Shown one piece after another: positions 24,255 through 35,138 of a DNA stretch of 64,000 bases. The stretch is taken from assembly GCA_030247885.1 (NCBI GenBank), contig JAPDRO010000021.1, forward strand, positions 372,001-436,000, in the 5' to 3' direction. The notes beneath the pieces are model-generated. The model worked only from the letters and a program-made list of their open reading frames with translations, did not search any database and was not told the DNA's origin. Position numbers and translations under genes: made by a program. This DNA is from Taxawa tesnikishii (nom. ined.) (taxonomy: Eukaryota; Ascomycota; Dothideomycetes; Dothideales). Positions within the stretch are counted from its first letter, which is position 1. Each line of letters begins with the position of its first letter.

Positions 24255-25209
24255 GGTGAACCGGAGCACTTGGCACTACAATCTTCTAACCTCGACTTTT
24301 CCCTCTGAGAATCGCATTCGCACCGAAACTGGCACGCTTCGGTCGGGACGGCCCCGGCCATGGGCATGCGCTTTGCGAGCCTTTGAGTCCATCAACAAAC
24401 ATCCAGTCCGCAGGAGCCGAGGTCGCCTCATAAGGATCTCGCCCATGTTGCCATCAGATGAAACAGCGCGACCCGCCCTGCAGACTAACGAAATCTTCCC
24501 TTTTTTCATTACTGGAGTCACGGGCTTGGCATTGTACGAGGGTTCTGGGGTCTTGAACATATCTTCAGGCGTTAGGAGAAAAAGAGTCGAGCTCTGAGCC
24601 ATGGCGCTATAAATACCCAAATGTACAGTACCCAGCATAGACTAGGTGGATAATCTCCCATGCGGCTGCTCTGCCACCGCTTTCTATTAAGAGATGATAC
24701 TGCGCCTTCTACATCCTCTTGTGGCTCTGGGATGTGCTTTCGGTGCAGGTCTTCTCGTTTTCTTTTGTCAGACGGAAACTGCATGCAGAAACGCAATGCT
24801 GACGTTGTGTTTTATAGGGTTGGTGGTAAAGCGATCTGTTTCTTCTCCTCTCGCTTTTTCCATTGGCAGGCAAAGCGGCCGGCTGTTTGGATCTTGAACG
24901 CACAACCGCACGTCCCCCACCTTCCCCGCTACTGCACATCAATGCATGCATCCTGAAGAGCATCACGACCACACTTACACTCACCATCTCTGCGCTCGCG
25001 GCCACACTTCTCCCGGACAAAGAGGGGTACTCGGTTTTCGCGGCATGAGGATACCACCATAGAATACGACATGACGTTTGATCGAGTCTGCTCGTCTATA
25101 AGAACTCCCAGAACGTAAGTGTGTTTGTGATTGTTTCCTCTTTGCACTCGTCCGTTGCAAGCGTCGGAATCACAACTCGCATCCGAAGCGCTTATCCACA
25201 GCTTTCGAT
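24255..25209. other. Intergenic, kinase 3' flank and esterase promoter
   Basis: No gene supported. Short open stretches around 24660-25048 have no motifs. Nothing else recognised. Confidence 0.5.
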
Positions 25210-27201
25210 ATGCTCTCCAGGCTTATAGTGATTGCTTCTCTGTTATCTGCTTCTGTCTCAGCAGGGTTGCTCAAGCGGCAGGATGCTTCTACTGCCCCGC
25301 CCACGGCCAAGGCGCTGAATGGCACCTATGTAGGATACAGAAGCTCTTATTACGGTACTGAGAACTTTCTCGGCATACCATACGCCCAGCCACCAGTCGA
25401 CCAGCTGAGGTTCCGTGTGCCCCAGTCGCTGAACACGACCTGGAGTGGAAGCAGGAATGCCACGCGATATGGACCGGAATGCATTGGCTATGGTCTCGAC
25501 ACTGAAAGCCAAGGTAACTGTCCAAGGGTGGCTCTGTCAGACTGCGTGTCTGGTTGTTCAGCTAGAGCTAACCCTTGCAGGCAATTACGTCTCTGAAGAC
25601 TGTCTCACCTTGAACGTCATTCGCTCAACCGGTGCTGGTAGCAATCTTCCGGTCGTTGTCTGGATTCATGGAGGAGGACTTGTTATGGGCGGGAGTGCCG
25701 ACAGAAGGTAGGTCCGAATGACCCATCAGCAGCACTCGCTAAAGCAGGCACAACCAGGTACAACCAGACGTTCATCGTCCAGCAGGCTGCCGAAGCCGGG
25801 ACCCCCATCGTCGCGGTCAGCATCAACTACCGCCTCTCTGCTTGGGGCTTCTTGTACGGCGCCGAAATCCAGAATTCCGGAAACGCCATGCTCGGGTTCC
25901 GCGACCAACGCCTCGCTCTCCACTGGATACGGGAAAACATTGCGGCATTCGGCGGCGATCCTTCCAGGGTCACGATACAGGGTGAGAGCAGCGGCGGAAC
26001 TTCTGTGGGAGCGCAACTTCTCGCATACAACGGCCGTGACGACGGCATCTTTGCGCATGCAATAGCGGAGAGCGGTGCACCGATTGGGCTGAGCCCGTAT
26101 CCGACAGTGCAATCTCAGCAGCCGGTGTACGACAACATCACACGCGCCGCCGGATGCAGCAACAGTTCGGACACATTGGCTTGTCTGCGGACACTGTCTA
26201 CGTCGCAGCTCAATGCGATCATCAATAGCACGGCGACTGCCGGGGCTCGCTACGGACCCGTGATTGACAACGACTTCATAGTAACGTCGGCTGCTGAGCA
26301 ACTCTCGAACGGCAACTTCGTCCATGTCCCATACATTATTGGATGCAACGCCGGTACGTCTGCGCGCCGGTCTGACCGGCATCGCTGTAGAATCCATGTA
26401 TCCGTTGCAGGGCAGCTACTGACCAGGCTTGCGGCGCAGATGAAGGAACTTCGTTCGGTCCTAGGCAGATCAACACCACGGCAGAGTACCTGGCATACAT
26501 CCGCAGTCAGGGATTAGACAACGCCACCGCACAGGATATGGCAATCCTCTACCCCGACATACCGGCCATTGGCGTCCCATCCACGCTCCAAGGACGGCCC
26601 AACAGCACCATCGGGCTCCAGTACAAGCGGTCATCTGCCGCGGCAGGAGACATCTCCATGCACGCGCCGCGCCGTCTCACCGCGCAAATGTGGGCCGCTC
26701 ACGGTGCGCCGATGTACACGTACGTCTTCGACGTCTTGGTGAACGGACAGCCGTACACAGCGGGCGCAGCACACTTCCAGGAAGTCGGCTTCGTCTTCTA
26801 CAACACCGAGGGGCTCGGGTACGCACAGAACCTGAACCCCAACCCGCTCGGGGGCATCGAGCGGCCCAAGTATCTCGACCTCGCGCAGCTAATGGTCAGG
26901 ATGTGGATCAGCTTCGTCAACACGGGAAACCCGAATACGCATCTGGGAGGTGAGTATGAAAAGTTCTGGATTCGGTGGGGAAATGTGTGATGCTGAGAAG
27001 GAAGCAGTGGCGGCAAACACCTGGCCCGTTTATACGCCGGACGATGCGCAGGTCTTCCTCTTCTCGGCCAATGAGAGCAGCTATGCCGAGCCTGACCTCT
27101 ACCGTGCAGAGGGTATACAATATGTCAGTGAGCTCATGCTGGCAAGGCACGGTACAAATTGCACGGGGTTGCTTGCTTGTGGAGTCAGTGACACCAACTG
27201 A
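25210..27201 (+). CDS. Secreted type-B carboxylesterase/lipase (alpha/beta hydrolase)
   Basis: Five exons (25210-25513, 25581-25707, 25758-26353, 26440-26949, 27008-27201) encode 576 residues with an unbroken frame. The N-terminus is a signal peptide ([18 protein letters not shown]) followed by a Kex2-like KR. Family motifs are [32 protein letters not shown] (oxyanion hole) and the nucleophile elbow GESSGG (Ser221). The acidic residue is Glu344 in NADEGTSF and the likely catalytic His is His454 in GAAHFQE. Several NxT/S sequons support secretion. It would hydrolyse carboxylic esters outside the cell; the substrate cannot be told from sequence. No neighbour suggests a pathway. Confidence 0.93.
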
Positions 27202-28687
27202 GTGTGGACAAGTGGTCTGCGGCCGAGTCCACCGCCAGCGTTTTGGGTTGGAGGTGTCGGTGTTGGTAAGGCGGTGAAGGTACAGTATCCTTGGAACGGA
27301 AGTTGCTATTAATCATCCCTTTGCATTCATATGAGGGCCTTGTCCGGTTCTCATGGTAACGTCATGAAAACGCATCCCGTACATCGTCTTTGTTCCGATC
27401 GCAAATGCCCGAGGCGTTCCCGAATTAGATGTATTGCGAGTCCGTGTCTATGTGGAGTTGCCTTTCGGAGCCTTTGAAGCCTGTGTTCAAGGAGTAGACA
27501 AGGTTTGGGTGCTGTTTGAGGCCATGAGCTCTCCAGACAGCATACGGCTGTGGATTGTCAGGTTGTTGCTTGTCAATGCATTAATTGCTCTGGAAAGCGA
27601 AACCCCACATTTACACATGTGAAGATGTGAGAAGATGTGAGAAGATGGAGCAACGATACAGACGGAGAAAGTCGGGTGTGACGCGTCCTCCACATTCTTC
27701 CGATGCCCGTTCGTTGCGGCGGAGAAGAGCGTGGAGGGGCAGGGCGGGGAACGGAACGGTCGACGTCGCATGTCGAGTTGGAGAAGGCTAGACGACTGGA
27801 TTAACAAACCATTTGCGGTGGAACTGTCGCTGCCACCGCCACGACATGCTGCAGCAGCCAATAAACGGCGCGGGAACGATCACTATGACTCGACTTGTGC
27901 AGACGACTGTGAACTGTGACGGACTCGGTATAGCACAGGATGCCTTCCTTGACCTGCTCGACGGGACGAAGTAGCAGAGGCTTCTCCGGCGCAACGCAAC
28001 GTTCCGAGTGAGCATTCGCCGGACAAAGGTCTCTGCACTTCAGCAGTCGAGCTGGTCGTGGGAGTGAATGATAGTCACGTTGATCAGGTCGCCAACAGGG
28101 CAAATGGATCGTCTCGTCTCACGTGCTGCAACGCCTAGCTACGGGGCGACCCCGCATCAGTTCGGACAGGGAAGGAAAGTAACAGAGGTACAAGTCAGCA
28201 GCCTCATAGGCCCTGTCCCAGTACCAGCAGCTCCTGTTCCTGCTTTCTCCCTTGTACCCGGGGGCCTATTTGTAGCCTGCGTTTCCCCCAGACCCTCAGC
28301 TGGCCTGATCCATCCCCAAGTTGTTACGTTCCGTCTAGCACGTCCTGCTCCACATACCGTCGAAGCCGCAACGCCCAGCGACGACCCCAGCTTACTACCC
28401 GAGCTTACTACCCGCTGGTCGGTGCTCTGAGATAGCAAACAAGTGAGTCGGGCCTTTCCGATCCATCCTCGTCCATAGCCTCGGGCGTGAACGCGTAGCG
28501 ACGAGAGAGCCTCACGGCTGTCGTTCGCGGGTCTTGAATAACAGCGGAAACGTGCGGAACGAACCACAATATATATCGTCTAATGTGCCTGTAGGGCCTG
28601 AGTGAATCGTTCGAGTCGAAGAGACACGGCCTCCCCACAAGAATAACAACCCACCTCTGCCCCGCATCTTCCCTCCTTTCCTTCAAG
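27202..28687. other. Intergenic between esterase and carrier
   Basis: No gene supported. Contains a short tandem repeat (27621-27647) and a 13-bp direct repeat of GCTTACTACCCG-type sequence at about 28390-28415. The sequence before 28688 is pyrimidine-rich. Confidence 0.45.
27621..27647. repeat. 10-bp tandem repeat, 2.7 copies
   Basis: Two perfect copies of GAAGATGTGA followed by a partial third copy. Lies in non-coding sequence. Confidence 0.85.
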
Positions 28688-29773
28688 ATGAGCTCGTCAG
28701 CGCTTGAGGCAGCCAAGAGGAAGGGCGACCAGGTCCTCGGTGCTGCCAGAGAAACAGTAGCGGACGCACCCGCAATCATGAAGTCGGCGGCAGAAAACCC
28801 AAAGCAGGCCACAAGCGACTTCCTGCACACGCCGTTCATGCGAGCAGCGCTCCCTTCATCAACGGCGGTGCTGCCGGAATGGTCGCAACAAGCGTTATCC
28901 AGCCCATTGACATGATCAAGGTTCGGTTGCAACTCGCCGGCGAGGGCATCAAGACCGGCCCCAAGCCCACGCCCATATCCGTCGCGAGAGACGTCGTCAA
29001 AGCAGGCAAAGTCCTCGACTTGTACACCGGACTCTCCGCCGGTCTGCTTCGACAGGCCGTGTACACAACAGCCCGTCTGGGCTTCTTCGACACCTTCATG
29101 AAGGTCCTGACCACACGGGCCGAGTCGAACAGCAGGAAGGTCGGCTTTACGGAGCGTGCGGGAGCAGGTCTCGCCGCCGGCGGGTTAGCGGCCGTGGTGG
29201 GCAACCCGGCCGACCTCGCTCTGATCCGCATGCAGAGCGACGGGCTCAAGCCCGCCGCGGCGCGCGCAAACTACACCTCCGTCATCGACGCCCTCTCCCG
29301 GATCGCCAGAGCGGAGGGCGTGACGGCGCTGTGGTCGGGCGCTTACCCGACCGTCGTGCGCGCCATGGCGCTCAACTTCGGCCAGCTTGCCTTCTTCAGC
29401 GAAGCAAAGCAACAGCTCAAGGACACTTCCCTCTCCCCACGCGCCCAGACCCTGACCGCGTCGGCCATTGCCGGCTTCTTCGCCAGTTTCTTCTCCCTGC
29501 CGTTCGACTTCGTCAAGACGAGGTTACAGAAACAGACCAAGGGTCCCGACGGCAGTCTCCCGTACAAGGGCATGTTCGACTGCTTCAAGAAGGTGGCGGC
29601 TGAGGAGGGCCCGCTGAGGTTCTACCGAGGCTTCTCGACGTACTACGTCCGCATCGCCCCTCATGCGTAAGTGTTGTGTTGTGTTTGAGGTTGTGAGCGA
29701 CTGAGTATGCTGACGGATGAACAGGATGGTCACCCTCATCGTTGCCGACTGGCTCGGCTTCATCACGAAGTAA
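28688..29773 (+). CDS. Mitochondrial carrier, 2-oxoglutarate/malate carrier-like (SLC25A11 type)
   Basis: Exons 28688-29666 and 29725-29773. Three carrier repeats are visible through their signatures: QPIDMIKVRLQ, NPADLALIRMQSDG and LPFDFVKTRLQ. The second, with ALIRMxxDG, resembles the oxoglutarate/malate carrier rather than the dicarboxylate carrier. Such proteins exchange 2-oxoglutarate for malate across the inner mitochondrial membrane. There is an N-terminal extension of about 50 residues before the first repeat. The frame switches at the C-run 28852-28854 (MRAAL, then the expected PFxxGxxAG segment). One more C restores it and gives 342 residues. Otherwise complete, stop at 29771-29773. 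Confidence 0.88.
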
Positions 29774-30234
29774 GGGGAAAGGAAAGGAAGGAAAGGAAAG
29801 ACAAGAGATGGAGATGATTGGAACGAATGGGAAGGAGCTTGCGGTGGGCGCTTGCTTGCATATGGACATGCCTTCTCGGCATGCATACTGGCAGCGACAT
29901 GCACGGGCAGATGCTCGCGGGCATGCTGCAGGCTCGGCGTTTTCTTTGGCGTGGATCATTGCTGAGATGGATGGAATATGACCACAGGTTGATGAGCCCT
30001 TTTGTTCGAGGAAATATCACACAGTCGCCTTGTTTTGGATGATTTGAACACGAAAGCAGTCTTTGTTGTGTGTTGTTTCGTGAAAAAGTTCCCTTGCCTC
30101 CCGTCGGACGCGAGATTGACACGGCCCGCGCCTGCACGGTCTTGCGGCACGTCTTCCTCCACCATTCACCCACTTCCGTGCATTCATGCCTACATGCTGC
30201 ATTGATACGTACGGACTCCCACCACATCGCCAAC
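29774..30234. other. Intergenic between carrier and NSE2
   Basis: Purine-rich (GGAAAGGAAAGG) just after the carrier stop, then the NSE2 promoter. No gene seen. Confidence 0.5.
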
Positions 30235-31620
30235 ATGTCCTCACGCTTGCGGCAGTCAACAGTTGCTGCGACACCAACACGGCGCTCCACAGCCGCGCCC
30301 ACTCCAGGGCGACGCCAGAATGTCGTGGAGCTGCCGCCATACGAGCAACCCGCTCACCCGCTCAACGAGAACGCGCAAAGAGCACTGGCACAGCTGGCGC
30401 ATATCCATTCACTCAAGAAGTACGATGAAGACATAAAGACGGCTATGGCGGTGGTGACAGAGTGCGCCGGCGACATCAACGAGGCCTTGCAACAACGAGA
30501 CGCCGGTGTGCGCAAACGGAAAGCCAAGCGCCAGAACCAGGAAACCGAAGACGACGCCGAAGACGAGCGCATACGGGCCATGGATGCCAGCCTGGCGGAG
30601 ATGCGCGAAAAGGTGGAGAGAATGACACAGCGTTTGGACGAGAGCGTGCGCAAGATGATCGACGCCAAACACGGCGCCACACACATGTCAGACACGGTGA
30701 AGGAGCTCACGACCGAGGCTGGCACAGCGGCCACGCAGGCAACCACACAAGGCCGGAGTCAGCGTCGTCGTCGGCGAGGCAATGCGGACGAAGATGGCGC
30801 AGACGAGGAATACGACGACTTCACACCCACCGACCCAGCCGGCGGACCGACCCAAGCAACGCAACCGCTCCACGACTCCTTCAACGCAAAGTTCGGCCGC
30901 AAGAGGGACAAGTACCAATCGCACACGCTCACGCAACGCTACGCCAGGGACAACGCCTACCGCGACTTCAAACGCCTCGTGCACGATTCCCTGCATCCCA
31001 ACGAGGCGGGTCCACCTCTGGCGCACGAGGACACGTGGTTCCCCGACGGCGACGTGCCGCAGCCCGGCATCACGCGCCGTGCCGCTCGCGCGGACGACTC
31101 GGACGACGACCTGCAAGTCGCAAAGGAGACCATCAGCACCAAATGCCCGCTCACGCTGCAGGAGTTCAAGGAGCCGCTCACCTCCCGCAAGTGCCCGCAC
31201 AGTTTCGAAGCCAGCGCTATAACGGGGATGATCGACGATCCCGGAAACCTTCACCGCGTCGGCAGCGAGAGAGGTGTCAGATGCCCTGTGCCCGGTTGCC
31301 AGAGCGAGCTCACAAAGCACGATCTCCACGTCGATCAGGTCCTCTTGCGCAAAATCCGCCGTTTGCAGAGAGCGAATGCCATGGGCGATGAGGATGATGA
31401 CGACGACGAAGGTGGGCGGCAGAACTCGGCGAGGAATGCGCACGAGATTGAGAGTGATGATGATGATGATGACGTGGATGGCGGTATGGATATCGACGAC
31501 TTGGAGGCGACGCAGAAGAGCGTCAAGCCCAAGCTAGAGAAAAGCACTCAGGCACCGAGGTCCACACAGACGAGGAATCAGGTGGTGGAACTGGCGAGCG
31601 AGGACGAAGACGATGGTTGA
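30235..31620 (+). CDS. NSE2/MMS21-like SUMO E3 ligase of the SMC5-SMC6 complex
   Basis: A single exon of 461 residues from the ATG at 30235. The N-terminal half contains helices and a coiled-coil-like segment (about 100-150: MDASLAEMREKVERMTQRLD) that would dock on SMC5. It is followed by a basic RRRRR stretch. The SP-RING is at about 300-370: ISTKCPLTLQEF, SRKCPHSFE and RCPVPGCQSEL supply the Cys/His zinc ligands. The tail is highly acidic (DDDDD runs) and ends in VVELASEDEDDG, where VVEL is a possible SUMO-interacting motif. NSE2 SUMOylates targets in DNA repair and chromosome maintenance. The frame is intact. The gene is longer than yeast MMS21, as is usual for filamentous fungi. Confidence 0.88.
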   Translation: MSSRLRQSTVAATPTRRSTAAPTPGRRQNVVELPPYEQPAHPLNENAQRALAQLAHIHSLKKYDEDIKTAMAVVTECAGDINEALQQRDAGVRKRKAKRQNQETEDDAEDERIRAMDASLAEMREKVERMTQRLDESVRKMIDAKHGATHMSDTVKELTTEAGTAATQATTQGRSQRRRRRGNADEDGADEEYDDFTPTDPAGGPTQATQPLHDSFNAKFGRKRDKYQSHTLTQRYARDNAYRDFKRLVHDSLHPNEAGPPLAHEDTWFPDGDVPQPGITRRAARADDSDDDLQVAKETISTKCPLTLQEFKEPLTSRKCPHSFEASAITGMIDDPGNLHRVGSERGVRCPVPGCQSELTKHDLHVDQVLLRKIRRLQRANAMGDEDDDDDEGGRQNSARNAHEIESDDDDDDVDGGMDIDDLEATQKSVKPKLEKSTQAPRSTQTRNQVVELASEDEDDG

Positions 31621-31783
31621 GTGCACATTCAGTGTGGACAATGGATTGCTGTAACTTGCTAACGAACTGTAACACGGTGGGAAGAAAAAAGTCATCAAGT
31701 ACAGAGATATACCGCTGGGAGGGGTTGCCACCTTTACCACCAACCGTCGTCCTGGTAAAATCTCCTACAACACCGGAATCGTC

Positions 31784-32822
31784 TCAACATTCGCACATCA
31801 TCTCTACATGAACCACCGTTCCGTCAGCCGCGTCACGAGAACCCCTCGCTCCCGTCCGCACGACCTCACTTCCACCCATTCCCCACAAGCGCGCAACCCA
31901 GCTCTTCTCCCCCGGCCTCAGCCTTCCCTCATCCACCCTCATCCCCTTCTCCACATCCCGCCCGCCGGTAACCTCGACCACGAACCCTCGCTTCCGACCC
32001 TGCGCCGGCGCCCCCGCCCTCTGCGGACTCACCATCCTAACCCCCGTCCCACGGGCCCGCCTCGGCGTCCCGGGCGCCGCAGCGGCCCCGAACCGCCCCG
32101 TCAAGCGTCTGGACGCGCGCGCGAGCGAGGCCCGGATGTTCCACTGTCGGCGCTTGGCTACGAAGAAGAGGACTGCGCTCGCGACTGCGGAAAGGGAGGT
32201 TGTCAGTTTTTTCACACCACTCGGTCAGAGGGGGTGGGGATAAGGGGAAGCTGGAGAAGGAAAGAAGGGGTGGGGAAGCTGGAAGGGAAAGAGAGGAGCA
32301 AAGGGGGAAAGGGGGTTACGCACTTCCGAATACGGCGACGATGACGACGACGGCGATGATGGCTGCTAGTGCGCCCTTGGATATCGACCACGCGCCCGCG
32401 GAGGAGCCGGAGGCCCCGGCTTCGCTGTCTGCGCCGCCGGAGGAGGAGGAGGAGGCGGCGCCGTCGCCTGGTGCGAGCGAGGGTTCTGAGGCGGGCGCTG
32501 TGGGGTACGAGGCCGAGGTTGTTGTTGGGGAGGGTTGGGAGAACAACGACGATGATGAGGAGAGATGCGCGATGCTTGTCGAAGAAAGGGCTGCCGATGT
32601 CGAGGTCGATGCTTCTTCTGCAGCCGATACGATCGCGTGGTGTGTGGTCTGCAGCGTTGGCTGAGAGAGGATAGGGGAGGATATAGAGGAGGGTACGATG
32701 GCAGCGGTGGGTGTGGTCGAGGCGGATGAGCCTTCGGTGGCGTATACAGTGACCGTGACGACGTTTTGTCCTCGAGCGAAACGGGAGAGGAATAGAAGGG
32801 CGGGTATGAGTGTAGGCTTCAT
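31784..32822 (-). CDS. Type I single-pass membrane protein with Ser/Thr-rich ectodomain
   Basis: Exons 32822-32324 and 32184-31784 (intron 32185-32323, GTGCGT donor) encode 299 residues in an intact frame. The start is the ATG at 32822. A signal peptide (MKPTLIPALLFLSRFARG) precedes a Ser/Thr/Ala-rich extracellular part of about 130 residues. A membrane segment built across the intron (AAIIAVVVIVAVFG plus IASAVLFFVA) is followed by KRRQW. The cytosolic tail of about 115 residues is Arg/Gly-rich. The plan resembles fungal wall-stress sensors such as Mid2/Wsc, but there is no WSC cysteine domain, so the function is unassigned. It converges on NSE2 with 163 bp between stops. Confidence 0.75.
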
Positions 32823-33573
32823 CTTTGCAAAGTGGAGGGAAACAAAATACTCGGTATACGAGCAACGCAAAAGGAGAGACGGAAAATGGATACAGAGAGA
32901 GAGAGTACACTACCTTCCGGGACGGGGCCTACAGATCTCTATACAGGAGGGTCTCGAAGCGCTCGACCTGGGCTGTCACATTGGCGTGCCCAGCACTGAT
33001 CGTGTTTCATCTGTTTGGCACTACCAATGAGGACTGATGTATAGGACCGCGAAATAGCCACGGAAGCCTTGCTCGTGTCCTGTTGGTGGTTCAGGAGAAA
33101 TGGGCGCGTAGAAAGGGTGATGTGGTAAGGGCTCTTGACGTGCGATTGGCTGAGAGCGTGTCGTCTGTGCGCCGTGCACCCCAGCACATCAGCACGCGAG
33201 ATGATCTCTACCACATCCATCCCCGAGTTTGCTTGTCTTCTAACAGTGTTGAACACTGGTTTGGTCATAGCATGCCACGGCCTCTTGTCCTCATACTATC
33301 CTGTCTGCGACGAGTCGCTTGTCCCCCAATCTACCATCTGACCGCATCATCGAGATGTAGTCGCTGTTAGTGGAAAGGCTGAAAGGTAGTACAACAGGCG
33401 AGACATTCCCGCAAGGCGTCCGTTGCCTTGATGCACACCTAAGTACCAACTCAGCCTCGCAAAAAGGATATCCTGTTTCATTGCCCAATCCTCTTCCTAT
33501 CTACTGCGTGGCTCATTCCATCAACAACGATCACCTACAGACATATTGACAGCAGGCATCGCAAAATTTCCGG
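32823..33573. other. Divergent region between membrane-protein and HET genes
   Basis: Contains both promoters. A first exon of the HET gene may lie here: the HET coding frame is open back to 33550, where a possible acceptor (TTGACAG, ending 33552) occurs. No start exon could be identified with confidence. Confidence 0.4.
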
Positions 33574-35038
33574 GTGGCCTCCACAACGGATAGTTTTCGT
33601 CAAATACCAGAGCGCAGCAACCACGTCTACGAACCACTACCCACGGCGAGATCCATGAGGATTCTCGAGCTAAAGCCTAACGAAGACGAGGCCCCCAATA
33701 GTATGTTCCTTGAGGGCTGTGTCCAATTACCGAGACGCACCGCCATATCACGCGCTCAGTTACTGCTGGGGTACGCCCAACGAGATCTATGAGATAGTCT
33801 GTAACGACAAGCGATTTCCCATCACGCAAAACCTCTATGCTGCTCTTTGCCGCCTTCGTCGAAAGACAGGATCAAGATTGCTGTGGGCCGATGCCATATG
33901 TATCAACCAACACGACATCCTTGAGCGCAATCAACAGGTGTCCATCATAAGACAAATCTACCGCCATGCTGCTCGTGTCTTCGTCTGGCTCGGACTCGGC
34001 GATGAGTGTATTATACCAGCCATGAATCTATGCCGGGTCATTGCGCACAACTGCTGTACAGAGTCTGCGGGAGAAGCAAGCGGCTCCTGTATCAAAGAAC
34101 CATCCAGGATACCAGATTGGAACAGACCGATATATCATGCCGCAACACATACAGCAAGCGTTCTGTACAATGCAAGTCTTGGATCCCTGCCGATACGTCT
34201 ACATCCCTCGACGAAAGGGACATTGGTCTTGCGGGGTATTCGCGTTGGACCGATCTTACGTACCGACGATGTTCTTACGATCGGAGGATCGCAGGAGGCT
34301 CATGGTTCTGGTCTTGATCAGACTTGCAACGGACAGTTACGTCAAAGGCTTGAGTGGTTGTCACGGATCGTTGTACACGATCGACGGCAGTTTACTGTTG
34401 CCGATGCTGCAGCGACAAGACGCGCGAGCAGAGTCCCTGATATGCACTTTGCAGATTTCAGCGCTCACCTGCTGCAAAAGCTCGGCGAACATCACCAAAA
34501 TGCCTATCTACCCTTCCAGAGCATAAAGTGTGATGCATGCGGCGCGCGTGCGGTCGAGCCTGGAAAGCCCATGGCGGAAATGCCACGACTTTGCAAGTGC
34601 GACATCTGCGAGCACGGGAATTTCGACATTTGTGTCTGCTGTTACGATGCAGGAAAGCGATGCTTGGGACACAGCCACACGCTCAGAGCGAGAACGCCCA
34701 CTGGCATCTGGTGTCATTATAACGACCGCATTACCGCCGCTGTCAAGCAGTTTTCGGGTCAGGGGGTTGGAGAACGCTTCGAGCACACAGCGAGGACTGT
34801 TTCTGGCCATTTCTTCTTGACCACGCCGCAGGGCTGGAGAGGCACGCGTCCAAGGAATGTACGGCCGGGTGACGTTGTTGTAGTGCTCTTCGGATCTCCT
34901 ATACCATCTGCCCTAAGAAGACAAGGACACCACTACCGATTGCTTGGCTATTGTTATCTTCACGATATGATGGATGGCGAGGTAGTCAAGATGTGGAAGA
35001 ACGGTACAGTCACTGCGGAAGATTTCAGCTGGCAATGA
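33553..35038 (+). CDS. HET-domain protein with ZZ-type zinc finger (5' end uncertain)
   Basis: The HET (heterokaryon incompatibility) domain begins at HVYEPLPTARSMRILEL, and its hallmark motifs are clear: PPYHALSYCWG and LLWADAICINQHDILERNQQ followed by YRHAARVFVWLG. A ZZ zinc finger lies at about 34526-34680 (CDACG, CDICEHGNFDICVCC, then HSH). The C-terminus (RPGDVVVVLFGS, YRLLGYCYLHDMMDGEVV) is the conserved HET tail. HET proteins trigger cell death on non-self recognition; the trigger is unknown here. The first in-frame ATG is 33655, but coding-like sequence extends upstream. The frame shifts at C5 33692-33696, where one base is in excess. The middle (about 34030-34450) lacks the usual W-VQE motif and may hide another frame error. 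Confidence 0.72.
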
Positions 35039-35138
35039 GTATGAACGATCTTGGGGACCTGGGCCACGACGATACGGATCCATAAAAGCAAAGCCCTTTC
35101 GTTTTATACACCAATAGCAAAACATGGCCATCGCTCGT

